A stretch of DNA of 64,000 bases, taken from positions 14,350,643-14,414,642 of the forward strand of contig NC_081553.1 in assembly GCF_963082655.1 (NCBI RefSeq), given 5' to 3'. Under the pieces are notes generated by a model. That model did no database searches and was not told where the DNA came from. It saw only the letters and a list, made by a program, of their open reading frames with translations. The stretch is from Stomoxys calcitrans (lineage: Eukaryota; Arthropoda; Insecta; Diptera; Muscidae). How positions within the stretch are numbered: the first letter of the stretch is position 1; every line of letters begins with the position of its first letter. Positions 32,911 through 43,191 of the stretch are shown piece after piece. The position numbers were made by a program, and so were the translations under genes.

Positions 32911-34209
32911 TTTTAATTAATAAAACTTTGTTGCACAAGTTGCACAGACCCATTGTGCAACTTGCAGCCATGAACGGGGGCTATTAGCCGTCAGTCAGCA
33001 TTCAATTTCCAAGAATTACGAGCATGTGAAATAATTCACCTCACACACAAACAAACATCACGGTGCTCACATCTCATGACATTCACGAGAGTCAAGCCAA
33101 TCCCAAATGTCTGAGATCGAGTCAAACCAATCCAAGACAATTCAATTCAATCTGCCTGCAATCGGCTAAAAGTCCAAAGCAAAACCAACAACAAAATTAA
33201 AGTCCACCATTTTTGCGGTGTTTTGACACCATCTTGGCAAATATTAACGCAAAAACGTGATTATTCAAGTTTCGCGCTTGTTTTTTTTTTTTTTTTTGTT
33301 CTGCTTGGCCAAAACAATAAATTGTAAAACTGGCCACTATTATTGGAAGCAGTGAAGCAGCTAAGCTCCGCCCCAAAACGAATAGGCGTTTCTCAAAAAG
33401 GTGTTGCTATCAAGCAACTATTGGGAAAAATTAAAGGCCAACAATGGAACCAGTTTTACCAACACATGGACAAAATCAATTCAAAGCCATGACTGGGTAA
33501 GCTTAGCCCATAACTCATGAAGTCTTGGCTAAACTCAAAACTAGTTTTGACCAACTTGTAAATAAAGAGGGGAAATTCAACACATCTTACACTCGGAGAG
33601 CCCATAAAGAGTGTTTTCAGCTGAGAGGGAATGTAATTTGGTGAGAGCTCTCAATATTGAGCAATGTTTGTTTAATGGGGCTTTGTGAGCGCCCTCAAGT
33701 TGGGGATTCTCTTACCTCTACCAGCACCCAATATGTTGCAAAAATTAAATTGCATCAATGTTTCTCATCGCTTTCAAATAAATTCACTCTTGTGGTGTCA
33801 ACTAAGCCGATTGCAGTGGCAGATGGACGGACATCTTTCTCTCTCTCTCTCTCTCTGTCTATGTGTGACTGCACTGACCATGGTTATTTGTTTGGCTTTT
33901 ATTATCAGTTATTGTTTTACAGCTGTTAAGGCCATTAAAAACGCGGTAACAATGCCGCGTGTAAGCCTTGCGGTGCACTGTTACACAGAAATATTTACGT
34001 CAAAATGGAGTCAAGTTTCAGGCTGTTAGCCAATATTGTTCCGTCGGAAATTCAAATAATATCCAGCTACTTAAACTAAGAATTTAATTCCACAAAACAT
34101 TTCTTGAGAATTTTTAAAGACAAATTGGTGAAAAAATGTATTCAAATCTTTCTTAATGATCATTATTAAGTTAAAAGCCACATGAGTGCATGAATTGCAT
34201 CGAAATTAA
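32911..34209. other. Non-repetitive DNA, no supported gene
   Basis: It contains a poly-T run (about 33280-33297) and a (TC)n tract (33837-33857). Frames at 33657-34029 are not convincing: low complexity, no domain. Candidate host intronic or intergenic DNA. Confidence 0.45.
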
Positions 34210-35882
34210 AAAAAGCTATATCAGGTTATTAACCGATCTGAAGCATTCTTGGCACAGTTGTTGGATATCATAACAAAATACTTCGTGCAAAATTTCATTC
34301 AAATCGAATAAGAATTGAGCCCTCTAGAGGCTCTAGAGGCTCAAGAAGTCAAGACTCCAGATCGGTTTATATGACAGCTATAACAGGTTATAAACCGATT
34401 TGAATCATACTTGGCACAGTTGTTGGACATCATAACAAAACACGCCGTGAAAAATTTCAGCCAAACCGGATAAGAATTGCGCCCTCTAGGCTCAAGAATT
34501 CAAGATTCAACATCGGTTTATGTGACAGCTATATCAAAACATGGACCAATTTGAACCTTATTTGGCACAGTTGTTGAAAGTCAGAGCCAAATACGTCATG
34601 CAAAATTTCAGCCAAATCGGATAAGAATTGCGCCCTCTAGAAGCTCAAAAAGTCAAGACCCCAAATCGGTTTATATGACAGCTATATCAGGTTATGATCC
34701 GATTTGAAGCGTACTTGGCACAGTAGTTGAAAGTCATAATAAAATACATCATGCAAAATTTCATTCAAATCGGATAAGAATTGCGCCCTCTAGTGGCTCA
34801 AGAAGTCAAGACCCCAGATCGGTTTATATGACAGCTATATCAGGTTATGAACCGATTTGAAGCATACTTAGCACAGTTGTTGGATATCATAACAAAAAAC
34901 GTCGTGCAAAATTTCATACCAATCGGTTAAGAATTGCGCCGTCTAGAGGCTCAAAATTCAAGACCCAAGATCATTTTATATGACAGCTATATCAGGTTAT
35001 TAACCGATTTGAACCTTATTTGGCACAGTTGTTGAAAGTCAGAGCGAAATACGTCGTGCAAAATTTCATTTCAATCGGATAAGAATTGCGCCCTCTAGAG
35101 GCTCAAAAATTCAAGACCCCAGATCGGTTTATATGACAGCTATATCAGGTTATTGACCGATTTGAACTATACTTGGCACAGTTATTGAAAGTCATGATAA
35201 AATACGTCGTGCAAGATTTCATTCAAATCGGATAAGAATTGCGCCCTCTAGTGGCTCAAGAAATCAAGATTCAAGATCGGATTATACAGGGTGGCTGATG
35301 AAAGCCGCTACCAAAAAAAAATGTAATAACTTTTTTTCTATTTAATAATAATAATTTAATAATTAATTTAATTAATTAATTAATTAATTTAATTAATAAT
35401 AATTTAATAATTAATTTAATAATTTAATTTAACATGAATAAAAGAAAAATGTATTCCATACACCGAAAAAGTATGACAGCTATATCAGGTTATGAACCAA
35501 TTTGAACCTTATTTTTCACAGTTGTTGAAAGTCATGATAAAATACGTCTAGAGGCTCAAGAAGTCAAGACCCAAGATCGGTTTATATAGCAGCTATATCA
35601 AAACATTAACCGATATGGCCCATTTACAATCCCAACCGACCTACATTAGATAAGATGTATTTGTGTAAAATTTCAAGTTGCTAGCTTTACTCCTTCGAAA
35701 GTTAGCGTGCTTTCGACGGACGGACGGGCAAAGGGACAGACGGACGGACATGGCTAGATCGATATAAAATGTCACGACGATCAAGAATATATATACTTAA
35801 TGGGGTCTCAGACGAATATTCTGAGTAGTTACAAACAGAAAGACGAAATTGGTATTGCCCCATCCTATGGTGGAGGGTCTAA
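34210..35882 (-). mobile_element. DINE-1-like family B, long array, hairpin end missing
   Basis: Seven regular units start at about 34360, 34511, 34664, 34817, 34969, 35122 and 35275 (151-153 bp apart) with 'gatcggtttatatgacagctatatcaggttatgaaccgatttgaa'. Then come (GTCY)n 'gacggacggacgggcaaagg', the core, (TA)n and the 5' tip 'cccatcctatggtggagggt'. A 185-bp AT-rich insertion interrupts the last units. It begins abruptly in a body unit. Confidence 0.85.
35287..35471. mobile_element. TA-flanked 185-bp AT-rich insertion in a DINE unit
   Basis: The host phrase 'gatcggtttata|tgacagctatatc' is broken after 'gatcggattata' and resumes with 'tatgacagctatatc', so TA is duplicated (35285-35286, 35472-35473). 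The insert starts CAGGGTGGCTGATGAAAGCC and ends in 'ccatacaccgaaaaag'. Its interior is mostly 'aattaatttaat'. There are no clear terminal inverted repeats, so the class is uncertain. The TA duplication is compatible with a Tc1/mariner-type derivative. Confidence 0.6.
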
Positions 35883-35884
35883 AA

Positions 35885-36110
35885 ATGTGAAAATTTGTCC
35901 TTGAATATTCCAGTAAGGATCAGGAATGAACTTCTCACATATCAATGAGTCTCAATGACGTGGAGAAGTTTTAACGTGGCATAGTACCTCACAAATATCG
36001 CCAACAATAATTGGGGATAACCATCGAGGAACATTTTGTTCCAGCCAGGATTCGAATCCCGGCGTACAGAATCATGGGGGGACATGTTAACCTCTGCGCT
36101 ACGGCGGCAG
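35885..36110 (-). mobile_element. tRNA-derived SINE copy 5
   Basis: On the minus strand: 'ctgccgccgtagcgcagaggttaacatg' (box A; 36089-36101 complement) and box B 'gggattcgaatcctgg' (36049-36064 complement). The 'attgttggcgatatttgtgaggtactatgcc' body and the 'tgatatgtgagaagttc' tail follow. Confidence 0.82.
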
Positions 36111-36319
36111 ATGTAGACTGACAAATATTTCGACATACATAACATCTTTGTGATTGGAAAATCGATTTATCAGTCAGTGATGTTAATTCCTATATCAAAT
36201 ATTGTGATTTCTTCCCTCCCTTTAGTTAACCACCGAAATTCCATTTTACACTTCACTTTTCGTTGTTTTCATGAAACTGCTAGTCGTGCAAGTTTTTTAA
36301 GTTAATCAACCACCGAGTC

Positions 36320-36465
36320 AGTGGTATGTTGTATGGCGATGAAGAAAAAGTGCTTTATAAGGACTTTACAACAGGTTCAGACAACAACCACGCCTACTGG
36401 GGCATTAGAAGCTGTTCTAGATATCCCACCCATAGATATATATTAAGTGTAAAGCCACTACCACT
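36320..36465 (+). pseudogene. LINE fragment (same family as 30.5-31.7 kb)
   Basis: 'gtatggcgatgaagaaaaag', 'aaggactttacaacaggtt', 'accacgcctactggggcatt' and 'agaagctgttctagatatccc' followed by 'acccatagatatatatt' parallel 30820-31015 and encode the '(A)LEAVLDIPPIDI' motif. Here 'ctagatat' continues straight into 'ccatagat' without the inverted insertion seen in the other copy. Confidence 0.75.
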
Positions 36466-36492
36466 GCCACTGCGGAAGAAATTAGGGGGAAA

Positions 36493-36757
36493 TTAACTTC
36501 TCTCAATATCAATTGAGTGCTGCCCGTTTCAAATTTAAGCTCAATGATAAGGGGACCTCCTGTTTTATGCCGAGTCCGAATGGCGTGTCACTGAAAAGTG
36601 GCACCTCTTGGTTGAGAAGTTGTACATGGCTGAAATACTCACAAATGTCGCCAGCATTTGGCGAGGGAATAACCACCGCTGAAAAATGTTTTAAGGTGTT
36701 CTCGCCGGCAGGATTTGAAACCTGGCGGGCATGCTAACCTATGCACCACGGTGCCTC
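36493..36757 (-). mobile_element. tRNA-derived SINE copy 6
   Basis: On the minus strand: 'gaggcaccgtggtgcataggttagcatg', then box B-like 'ggtttcaaatcctgc', 'tgctggcgacatttgtgagtatttcagcc', 'ccaagaggtgcc', 'gacacgccattcggactcggc' and the 'gagcttaaatttgaaacggg' tail. It lies next to the LINE fragment. Confidence 0.82.
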
Positions 36758-37408
36758 CCTCCATCATATGGTAGTGGGTTTGAAACAACACAACAATTAT
36801 TTTATATTACCGCCTGCAATGTAAACTCTTATTCTAGTATATTTAATAAAAAAAAAAAACATTAATAACTCATCGCCATAAGCTTATAAACAAATCTCCA
36901 GTCTTCCCGCTACTACGAAAGTTAATTAATTACTGCCTACAACGGCAGTTTGTAATCCTTCTAAAATAAGCATGACTCTTTAGCATTCTCAATGGTTTTG
37001 CCAACAATTATTCCAAAACGGAAATTATTCATAATTATGGTAAGAATGGCAAGGACTTTTGATTAATTGCTTTGATTTCCCGTAGTTTTGAGAATTCTTG
37101 TTCAATTCCAATGCAAAGCTTATGACAAAGAGTGAGAATGAAAGAAACTTGTTCATAAGAAACCGGCAGTTATAGACAAAACCAAAACAAATTTGGTGGA
37201 TTTTGAAATTTTAATGAGTTTCCTGTAAGAAAATATCAAACAATGGTTATCCAAATAACCAATTATAACAACCAAAGTATGACAAAGTGAAGATTTGTAT
37301 CGTACAATTATAATTGGCATTGTTAATAGTTGAATAATTAGCGAATTGTATTGGTTTAGAAGTAAAGAAGATATAAGAGGTTTGGGGGAGGGAAAATTGC
37401 TAATTATA
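36758..37408. other. Non-repetitive AT-rich DNA, no gene seen
   Basis: No supported exon or repeat. Host-like spacer up to the mariner MITE. Confidence 0.45.
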
Positions 37409-37640
37409 GGGTTGCCCAAAAAGAAATTATGGATTTTTTAAAAGAAAGTAAATGCTTTTTTAATAAAACTTAGAATGAACTTTAATCAAATATACTTTTT
37501 TACACTTTTTTTCTAAAGCAAGCTAAAAGTAACAGCTGATAACTGACAGAAGAAAGAATGCAATTACAGAGTCACAAGCTGTGAAAAAATTTGTCAACGC
37601 CGACTATATGAAAAATCCGCAATTACTTTTTGGGCAACCC
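37409..37640 (-). mobile_element. Mariner-derived MITE, 232 bp
   Basis: TA-flanked (37407-37408, 37641-37642) with ends GGGTTGCCCAAAAAG and its complement. In reverse orientation it consists of the first 140 or so bp of the 25.8-kb mariner (caacgccgactata...agctgtga...tttagaaaaaaagtg) joined directly to its last 85 or so bp (tatttgattaaagttcattctaag...). It has no coding capacity and would be mobilised by an intact mariner transposase. Confidence 0.93.
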
Positions 37641-38125
37641 TATATATTTAAAAACCAGCAGTCTGAAAAAGATGTGTTTGAATATGTAAAATATTTGCAA
37701 AAATAATGCAACCATTTTCTATAATAAATCAGGAATTGGTTGCATTGTTTTTGCAACATATTCTCTGTAGAGAACAAACCTATTTTGAATGCGCTGAAAC
37801 GAACACTTTATCCACGGTACCTCATTCACCTCCAGAACATGGTTTTTAACGATACAACGTGAATCAGAACTTCGCCATCCAGGTGATGTGCTCTCCATGA
37901 ATGCAAGAAATGAAATAAAGACATCGAATTATATGAAATCTGCATCAGAGTATCTCCCAACTAGGACCATACCCCCAATGGATAAGGATTGCGCTTTCTA
38001 GGGACACAAGAATACATGATTATACGGGTGCTTTATGTAACCGTGGACCAAATAAGACCATTTATAACTACTGACGCCTATATCAATAAGGAATATATGT
38101 GAAAAGCTTCCATTTGTTATTTCAA
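37641..38125. other. Non-repetitive DNA, no gene seen
   Basis: Mostly unassigned. The final 150 bp contain weak DINE B-body words (gatacgggtgctttatg; accaaataagaccatttata). Confidence 0.4.
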
Positions 38126-40240
38126 AAACAGGTAAAAAGGCGTTAAGTTCGGCCGGGACGAACTTTAGATACCCCTCCTCCCTCCCCACCACGAGTATAT
38201 ACCTAAACCACCTTTCATCAAAATCTGGTGAAAAAGGCAAATCTTGGATAACCCCCACCCCGAGTATATACGCAAACCACCTTTCGTCAAAATTCGGTGA
38301 AAAACGCATACCTTATGCCCCATAGCAGCTATATCGAAATATGTTCCGATTTGGACCAAATACTATTAAGTACAAGTCATTGTTCAATTGTGTATAACAA
38401 AATATTGATCTTTTTAGTAGCTATATCTTAAAAATAAACCGATCTGAACCATATACGGCGTCGATGTCGAAAAGCCATAGACCGATTTGGGTCAAGTTGC
38501 AAAAAAATGTCGAAGAGCCTAACACAACTCATTGTTCCAAATTTCGGCGAAATCGGGCAATCAATGCGGCTTTTTTTGGCCCCAAATCCTTAAATCGACA
38601 GATCGGTCTATATGGCAGCTATATCCAAATCTGTACCGATCTGAGCCAAATTGAAGAAGGATGTCGAAAGTCCTAACACAACCCACTGTCCCAAATTTCA
38701 ACGAAATCGGACAATAAATGCGGCTTTTATAGCAAAAAATCCTTAAATCGAGAGATCGGTCTATATGGCAGCTATATCCAAATCTGGACCGATTTAGGCC
38801 AAATTGAAGAAGAATGTCGAAGGGCCTAACACAACTTACTGTCCCAAATTTTGGCAAAATCGGACAATAAGTGCGCATTTTATGGGCGCAAGACCTTAAA
38901 CCAAGAGATCGGTCTATATGGCAGCTATATTCAAATCTGGACCGATCTGGGCCAAATTTAAGAAGAATGTCGAAGGGTTTAAAACAACTCACTGTCCCAA
39001 ATTTCAGCAAAATCGGACAATAAATGCGCTTTTTATGGGCGCAAGACCTTAAAGCGAGAGATCGGTCTATATGGCAGCTATATTCAAATCTGGACCGATT
39101 TGGGCCAAATTAAAGAAAGATATCGAAGAACATAACTTAACTTACTGTCCCAAATTTCGACGACATCGAAGAACAAATGCGCCTTTTATGGGCCCAAAGC
39201 CCTATATCGAGAGATCAGTCATATGGCAGCTATATTCAAATCTGGACCGATCTAGACCAAATTAAAGAAGGATGTAAATGGGCCTAACACAACTCACTGT
39301 TTCAAATTTCGGCGACATCGGACAATAAATGTCCTTTTTATGGGCTTAAGATCTTAAATCGAGAGATCGGTCTATAGGGCAGCTATATCCAAATCTGGAC
39401 CGATCTGTGCCATATTGCTGAAGTATGTCGAGGGGCTTAACTTAACTCACTGTCCCAAATTTCGGCGACATCGGACAATAAATGCGGTTTTTATTGCTCC
39501 AAATCCTTAAATAGGGAGATCGGTCTATATGACAGCTATATCCAAATCTGGACCGATCTGGGCCAAATTGAAGAAGAATAGCGAAGGTTCTAAAACAACT
39601 CACTGTCCCAAATTTCAGCAAAATCAGACAATAAATGCGCCTTTTATTCGCTTAAAGTCCTATATAGAGAGATCGGTCTTTATGACAGCTATATCCAAAT
39701 CTGGACCGATCTGTGTCATATTGCTGAAGTATGTCGAGGGTCTTAACTTTACTCACTGTCCCAAATTTCGGCGATAAATGCGCCGAATGGGATCAAAGCT
39801 CTATATCGAGAGATCGGTCTATATGGCATCTATATCCAAATCTGGGTCAAATTGAAGAAAGATATCGAGTGGCCTAATACAACTCTCTGTACAAAATTCA
39901 GCAAAGTCGGATAATAAATGTGGTTTTATGGACCTAAGACCCAAAATCGGCGGGTCGGTCTATATGGAGGCTATACCAAGATATGGTCCGATGTAGCCCA
40001 TCTTCGAACTTAACCTGGTATTGACAAAAAAAAAAATCTGTGCAAAGTTTCAGCTCAATATCTCTATTTTTAAGGACTGTAGCGTGATTTCAACAGACAG
40101 ACGGACTGACATGGCTAGTCTTGGATTTTTACGCTGTTCAAGAATATATACACTGTATACGGTGGGAAATGGATATTTCGATGTGTTGCAAACAGAATGA
40201 CAAAATGAATATATCCCCATCCTTCGGTGGTGGGTATAAA
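38126..40240 (-). mobile_element. DINE-1-like element, family A, longest complete copy
   Basis: The hairpin end on the left is 'aacaggtaaaaaggcgtt' with a palindrome at 38145-38165 (one mismatch). The subterminal region is tandemly duplicated: 'cgagtatata...aaccacctttc' near 38185 and 38260. About ten 153-bp units follow, at 38601, 38754, 38907, 39060 and onward. A 306-bp dimer repeat (gctgaagtatgtcgagg at 39417 and 39723) lies within. The right side has a short (GTCY)n, the core and the tip 'ccccatccttcggtggtgggtata'. Long minus-strand frames are periodic artefacts because 153 is a multiple of three. Confidence 0.9.
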
Positions 40241-41022
40241 AATATTGAGGTGAAACTTTACACACATTCTTTTTTTGTCCATTGGAAGGTTATGTGTGAA
40301 AGTGGGCTTTATCAAACTATATCTTGCTATCACGCCGAATAAGTTTCAGATCGGACAATATTTGTACATGCTGACATGTATACTGTTCTCTCGATATAAG
40401 GCCTAAACTAATTGCGCTGAAACTTTGCAGAGTGAGTTGTCTTAAAACTCTCGACAACCATATCGAATATGGTTCAGATTGGACAATATTTTGATGTAGC
40501 CCATATATAGACCGATCTCTCCATGTAAGGTCTAAGGCCTATAAAATCAGCATTTATTATGCAGTTTCGCAGAAATTCAGCACCGAGAAATGTGTTAGAT
40601 TTTTGGTTGTCCGTGCAGAGTATGGTTCTGATCGGCCCATATGTGGATATATCTGTCAGGGACGCAGCCAGGAATTAAGTTTGTGTGGAGGAAGGGGTCA
40701 TAATAGAACTACAAAACAATAATAAGAACATAAATGCGATAACATTCGAGAAGTAGGAATATGGGGTGTGGGCTAGGGTCCGATAGTCTTCCCAACCCCT
40801 CACCCTGGCTACGTCCCTGGCTGTTATTTACGCCGATCTCCCGATTTACGGTATTTCCGATTTCGCAAAATTTTGGAACAATGTGTTGCGTTTGTCCCTA
40901 AACGTGCTGGGTTTGGCGTAAACCAGACCATTATTCGATATAACTGCCACCGGTTCAGAAATGGTTCATTTTCACCGGATTTTGTCGAAATTTGGCTATT
41001 ACATATACCTGAAGTGGTGGTG
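40241..41022 (+). mobile_element. DINE-1-like family A fragment, tail to tail with the previous copy
   Basis: It opens with the post-(GTCY)n phrase 'attgaggtgaaactttacac' and contains about four units in the opposite sense, ending at 'tacatatacctgaagtggtggtg'. The palindrome and terminal 'acttgtt' are missing. A hAT-like MITE interrupts it. Confidence 0.72.
40667..40819. mobile_element. hAT-like MITE, 153 bp
   Basis: The ends are CAGGGACGCAGCCAGG and, in reverse complement, CAGGGACGTAGCCAGGG: about 16 bp of inverted repeat with one mismatch. The CAGGG start is typical of hAT elements. It breaks the DINE phrase 'ggatat(a)gctgttat': 'atctgt' precedes and 'gctgttat' follows, so any target duplication is short or decayed. 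No open frame. The length matching the 153-bp unit appears coincidental. Confidence 0.72.
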
Positions 41023-41771
41023 AAGAAAGAATTTTTATGAATTTTCAAAAAAAAACAAAATTTTGAACGCAATCTTCTTTAAAGACAAAAGGCAAGCGAA
41101 AATATTGGCCTTTTTGGTAGCTATATCCAACTTTAAAGTAATTGGCCAAGACTTTAAATTGAAAGATCCGCCTACATGGGAGTTATATCCAAATCTAGAC
41201 CGATCTGGGCCAAATTGTAAATGGATATCAAAGGGCCTAACACAACTCACTGTCCCAATTTTTGGCAAAATCGGACAGTAAATGCGCCATACCCCCACGG
41301 GGGATCATTTGGGTGAAAATTATATAATAGCTCTTTACCACGATCTGAGATGGAATATTAAAGCTACCCAGGGATCGTGTTGTTTTGGAATTTCCTTAGC
41401 TATTGGGTACGAAACAACGTGGGATAGAAGGCTGATAAACGTAGTAATATGGCGTAGGATGGGGGTGGTAGGAAGATAGGCAGGGAGGACCGCTGAAGCG
41501 ATGGGACGATGGGTGTGTGAGCTGTTGGTAGGCTGCATCGAGCTGAGTCGGTGAGCTGAGAATGGCTGGACCATGAAGGCTTGGAGCTGGTCGAGTGTGT
41601 GTGTGGATTTCTGATGTTTTGAAAGTTTTAACACGGTGTCGATGTTATTTCTCGTGTCTAACATACTGTATACCGTGTGTGTGAATGTTTCGGTGGCACT
41701 CCTGTTTTGGCTCAGTCATATGCTGAGTCATTTCGGGTTATGCCACCTGATTTCTGAGGGTTTCGTGTTGC

Positions 41772-41799
41772 TATGGGATGGTGCTTGCATCATCCCATA
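41772..41799. other. 13-bp hairpin
   Basis: TATGGGATGGTGC pairs with GCATCATCCCATA across a TT turn, with one G-T pair. It is one of two strong hairpins in the unclassified insertion. Confidence 0.85.
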
Positions 41800-41887
41800 A
41801 GGTGACCAGTCAGGAACTGTCTGGAGTTCAACTGGTAGTAGTTGGACTACGTGGCCGAACCAAAGACCTTAATCTGGTACCACGGGA

Positions 41888-41922
41888 GTCAGGAGCCCCT
41901 GGAACTTCGGTTCCAGCCTGAC
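41888..41922 (+). other. Two-tier hairpin with cUUCGg tetraloop
   Basis: The inner stem CTGGAAC/GTTCCAG closes a TTCG loop. The outer stem GTCAGG/CCTGAC is separated by a 5-nt bulge (agccc). On the plus strand as RNA, the loop would be the exceptionally stable cUUCGg type, suggesting a transcribed, structured RNA. Confidence 0.85.
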
Positions 41923-42427
41923 AATTGCTGAGGCCCCAGTTAGGAGCAACATGGTGGCTGTGGTTTAACACCTAAAATCGCAGTATGCTCGGTGTGGAGT
42001 TGCATGTACTCAACTGGGTGCCGTGGCTTATAGAACGGAAAGAGTTTTGCATAATGCTCTGCTCCTAACCAAGGGGGAGAACACATCCAGACAACATGAA
42101 CTCGAATTGGTATTCATGCAAGCTTCGGCTATGTATGGGGGCGTTGGTAGACGCATCGTTTTCACCCGGGTTTGAGAGACCTGAAGGATTAAGCCATCAT
42201 GGCAGGTGTCTGCATAAAACACCATTTGATCCAAAACCATAAATCGAGAAATCGTTCTATATGGCAGCTATACCCGAATTTGAACTGATCTAGGCCAAAC
42301 TGCAGAAATATATGGAAGAGCCTAATACAACTCACTGTCCCAAATTTCGGAGAAATCGGACAATAAATACACCTTTTATGGCCCGAAACCATAATAGAGA
42401 TATCGGTCTATATCGCTACACACACAC

Positions 42428-42601
42428 AGCTTGTGACTCTGTAATTGCATTCTTTCTTCTGTCTGTTATCAGCTGTTACTTTTAGCTTGCTTTAGAAAAA
42501 AAGTGTAAAAAAGTATATTTGATTAAAGTTCATTCTAAGTTTTATTAAAAATGCATTTACTTTCTTTTAAAAAATCCGCAATTACTTTTTGGACAACCCA
42601 A
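42428..42601 (+). mobile_element. Mariner-derived MITE, 5' truncated
   Basis: 'agcttgtgactctgtaattg', 'aaaaaaagtgtaaaaaagta' and 'tatttgattaaagttcattc' follow the same order and have the same internal deletion junction as the 37.4-kb MITE. The 3' end is GGACAACCCAA. The left terminal repeat and about 50 bp are missing; 'ctacacacacac' sits there instead. DINE phrases 'atatcggtctatat' lie on both sides. Confidence 0.88.
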
Positions 42602-42630
42602 CATATCGGTCTATATGGCAACTTAAAGTG

Positions 42631-43191
42631 ATTCTGTCAAAGCCTTAATGGTTATGTACATGCTAAACTAAAATTCTTGTTCAACTGTTGAAGAATAAAG
42701 TTGAAAAACCAAAAAGTCGCTGTTTTACTTCGAAGGGCATTTTAAATTATATACGAATGAAACCATATTATTCACTCAGACAAGGGAAGATCTTTTAGTC
42801 TAAGACGAATATTGTGCTGTATTGCCTTATTCATGTCTAGGTATAATATTACAATCAAATGAAAACCGTTAACCAGACAATTACCCTGACGAAGAGGACT
42901 CGACCCTTACAACACAAAATTTCGATAAAAATGATTCAAAGAACAAACTTGAATTAAACTTTCTGTAGACAAAATGTTGATACAATTTTCCCTTAAGAAC
43001 CTAAAAACCGGCAGTAAATACTTCAATGAAATAGAAGTGATAATTATCATAAGAAATGTTTAGAAATAAAACCGAATTGATCACCCTAGCATTTTGTACA
43101 CAAATTAACATTGACATCCGGACATCGCTAGATCGAAACCGAAAGTAATTCCGGGACTTATCAACACTTATGCCGTACACAAAAGAATTCT
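42631..43191. other. Non-repetitive AT-rich DNA, no gene seen
   Basis: No supported feature. The next DINE element starts at 43192. Confidence 0.45.

Larger units (their letters stand above)
41291..42221. mobile_element. Unclassified GC-richer, hairpin-rich insertion
   Basis: This 931-bp block interrupts a 153-bp unit: 'aatgcgccat' stops at 41290 and 'ccatttgatccaaaaccataaatcg' resumes at 42222, with CCAT on both sides as a possible target duplication. It is visibly more GC-rich than its surroundings and has stable hairpins at 41772-41799 and 41888-41922. It has no terminal inverted repeats and no recognised protein. A 5' fragment of a retroelement is one possibility. Confidence 0.6.
41055..42418 (-). 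mobile_element. DINE-1-like family A array, split by a 0.93-kb insertion
   Basis: Units 'gatccgcctacatgggagttatatccaaatctagaccgatctgggcc' up to 41290 continue after the insertion with 'tttgatccaaaaccataaatcgagaaatcg' and 'cctaatacaactcactgtcccaaatttcgg'. Neither end of the element is present. Confidence 0.75.

Noticed and set aside
34360..35275. CRISPR-like regular repeats
   Set aside because: The whole 153-bp unit is repeated with no conserved-repeat/unique-spacer pattern, and the sequence is eukaryotic transposon DNA.
38561..39010. 149-codon minus-strand frame with a 51-residue internal repeat
   Set aside because: The 153-bp unit is divisible by three, so any stop-free frame stays open over several units. 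Other copies have stops and indels in this frame and there is no sign of codon-level constraint.
40667..40819. MITE length of 153 bp as evidence that it is the origin of the 153-bp unit
   Set aside because: The MITE sequence has no similarity to the array unit; the equal length appears to be chance.
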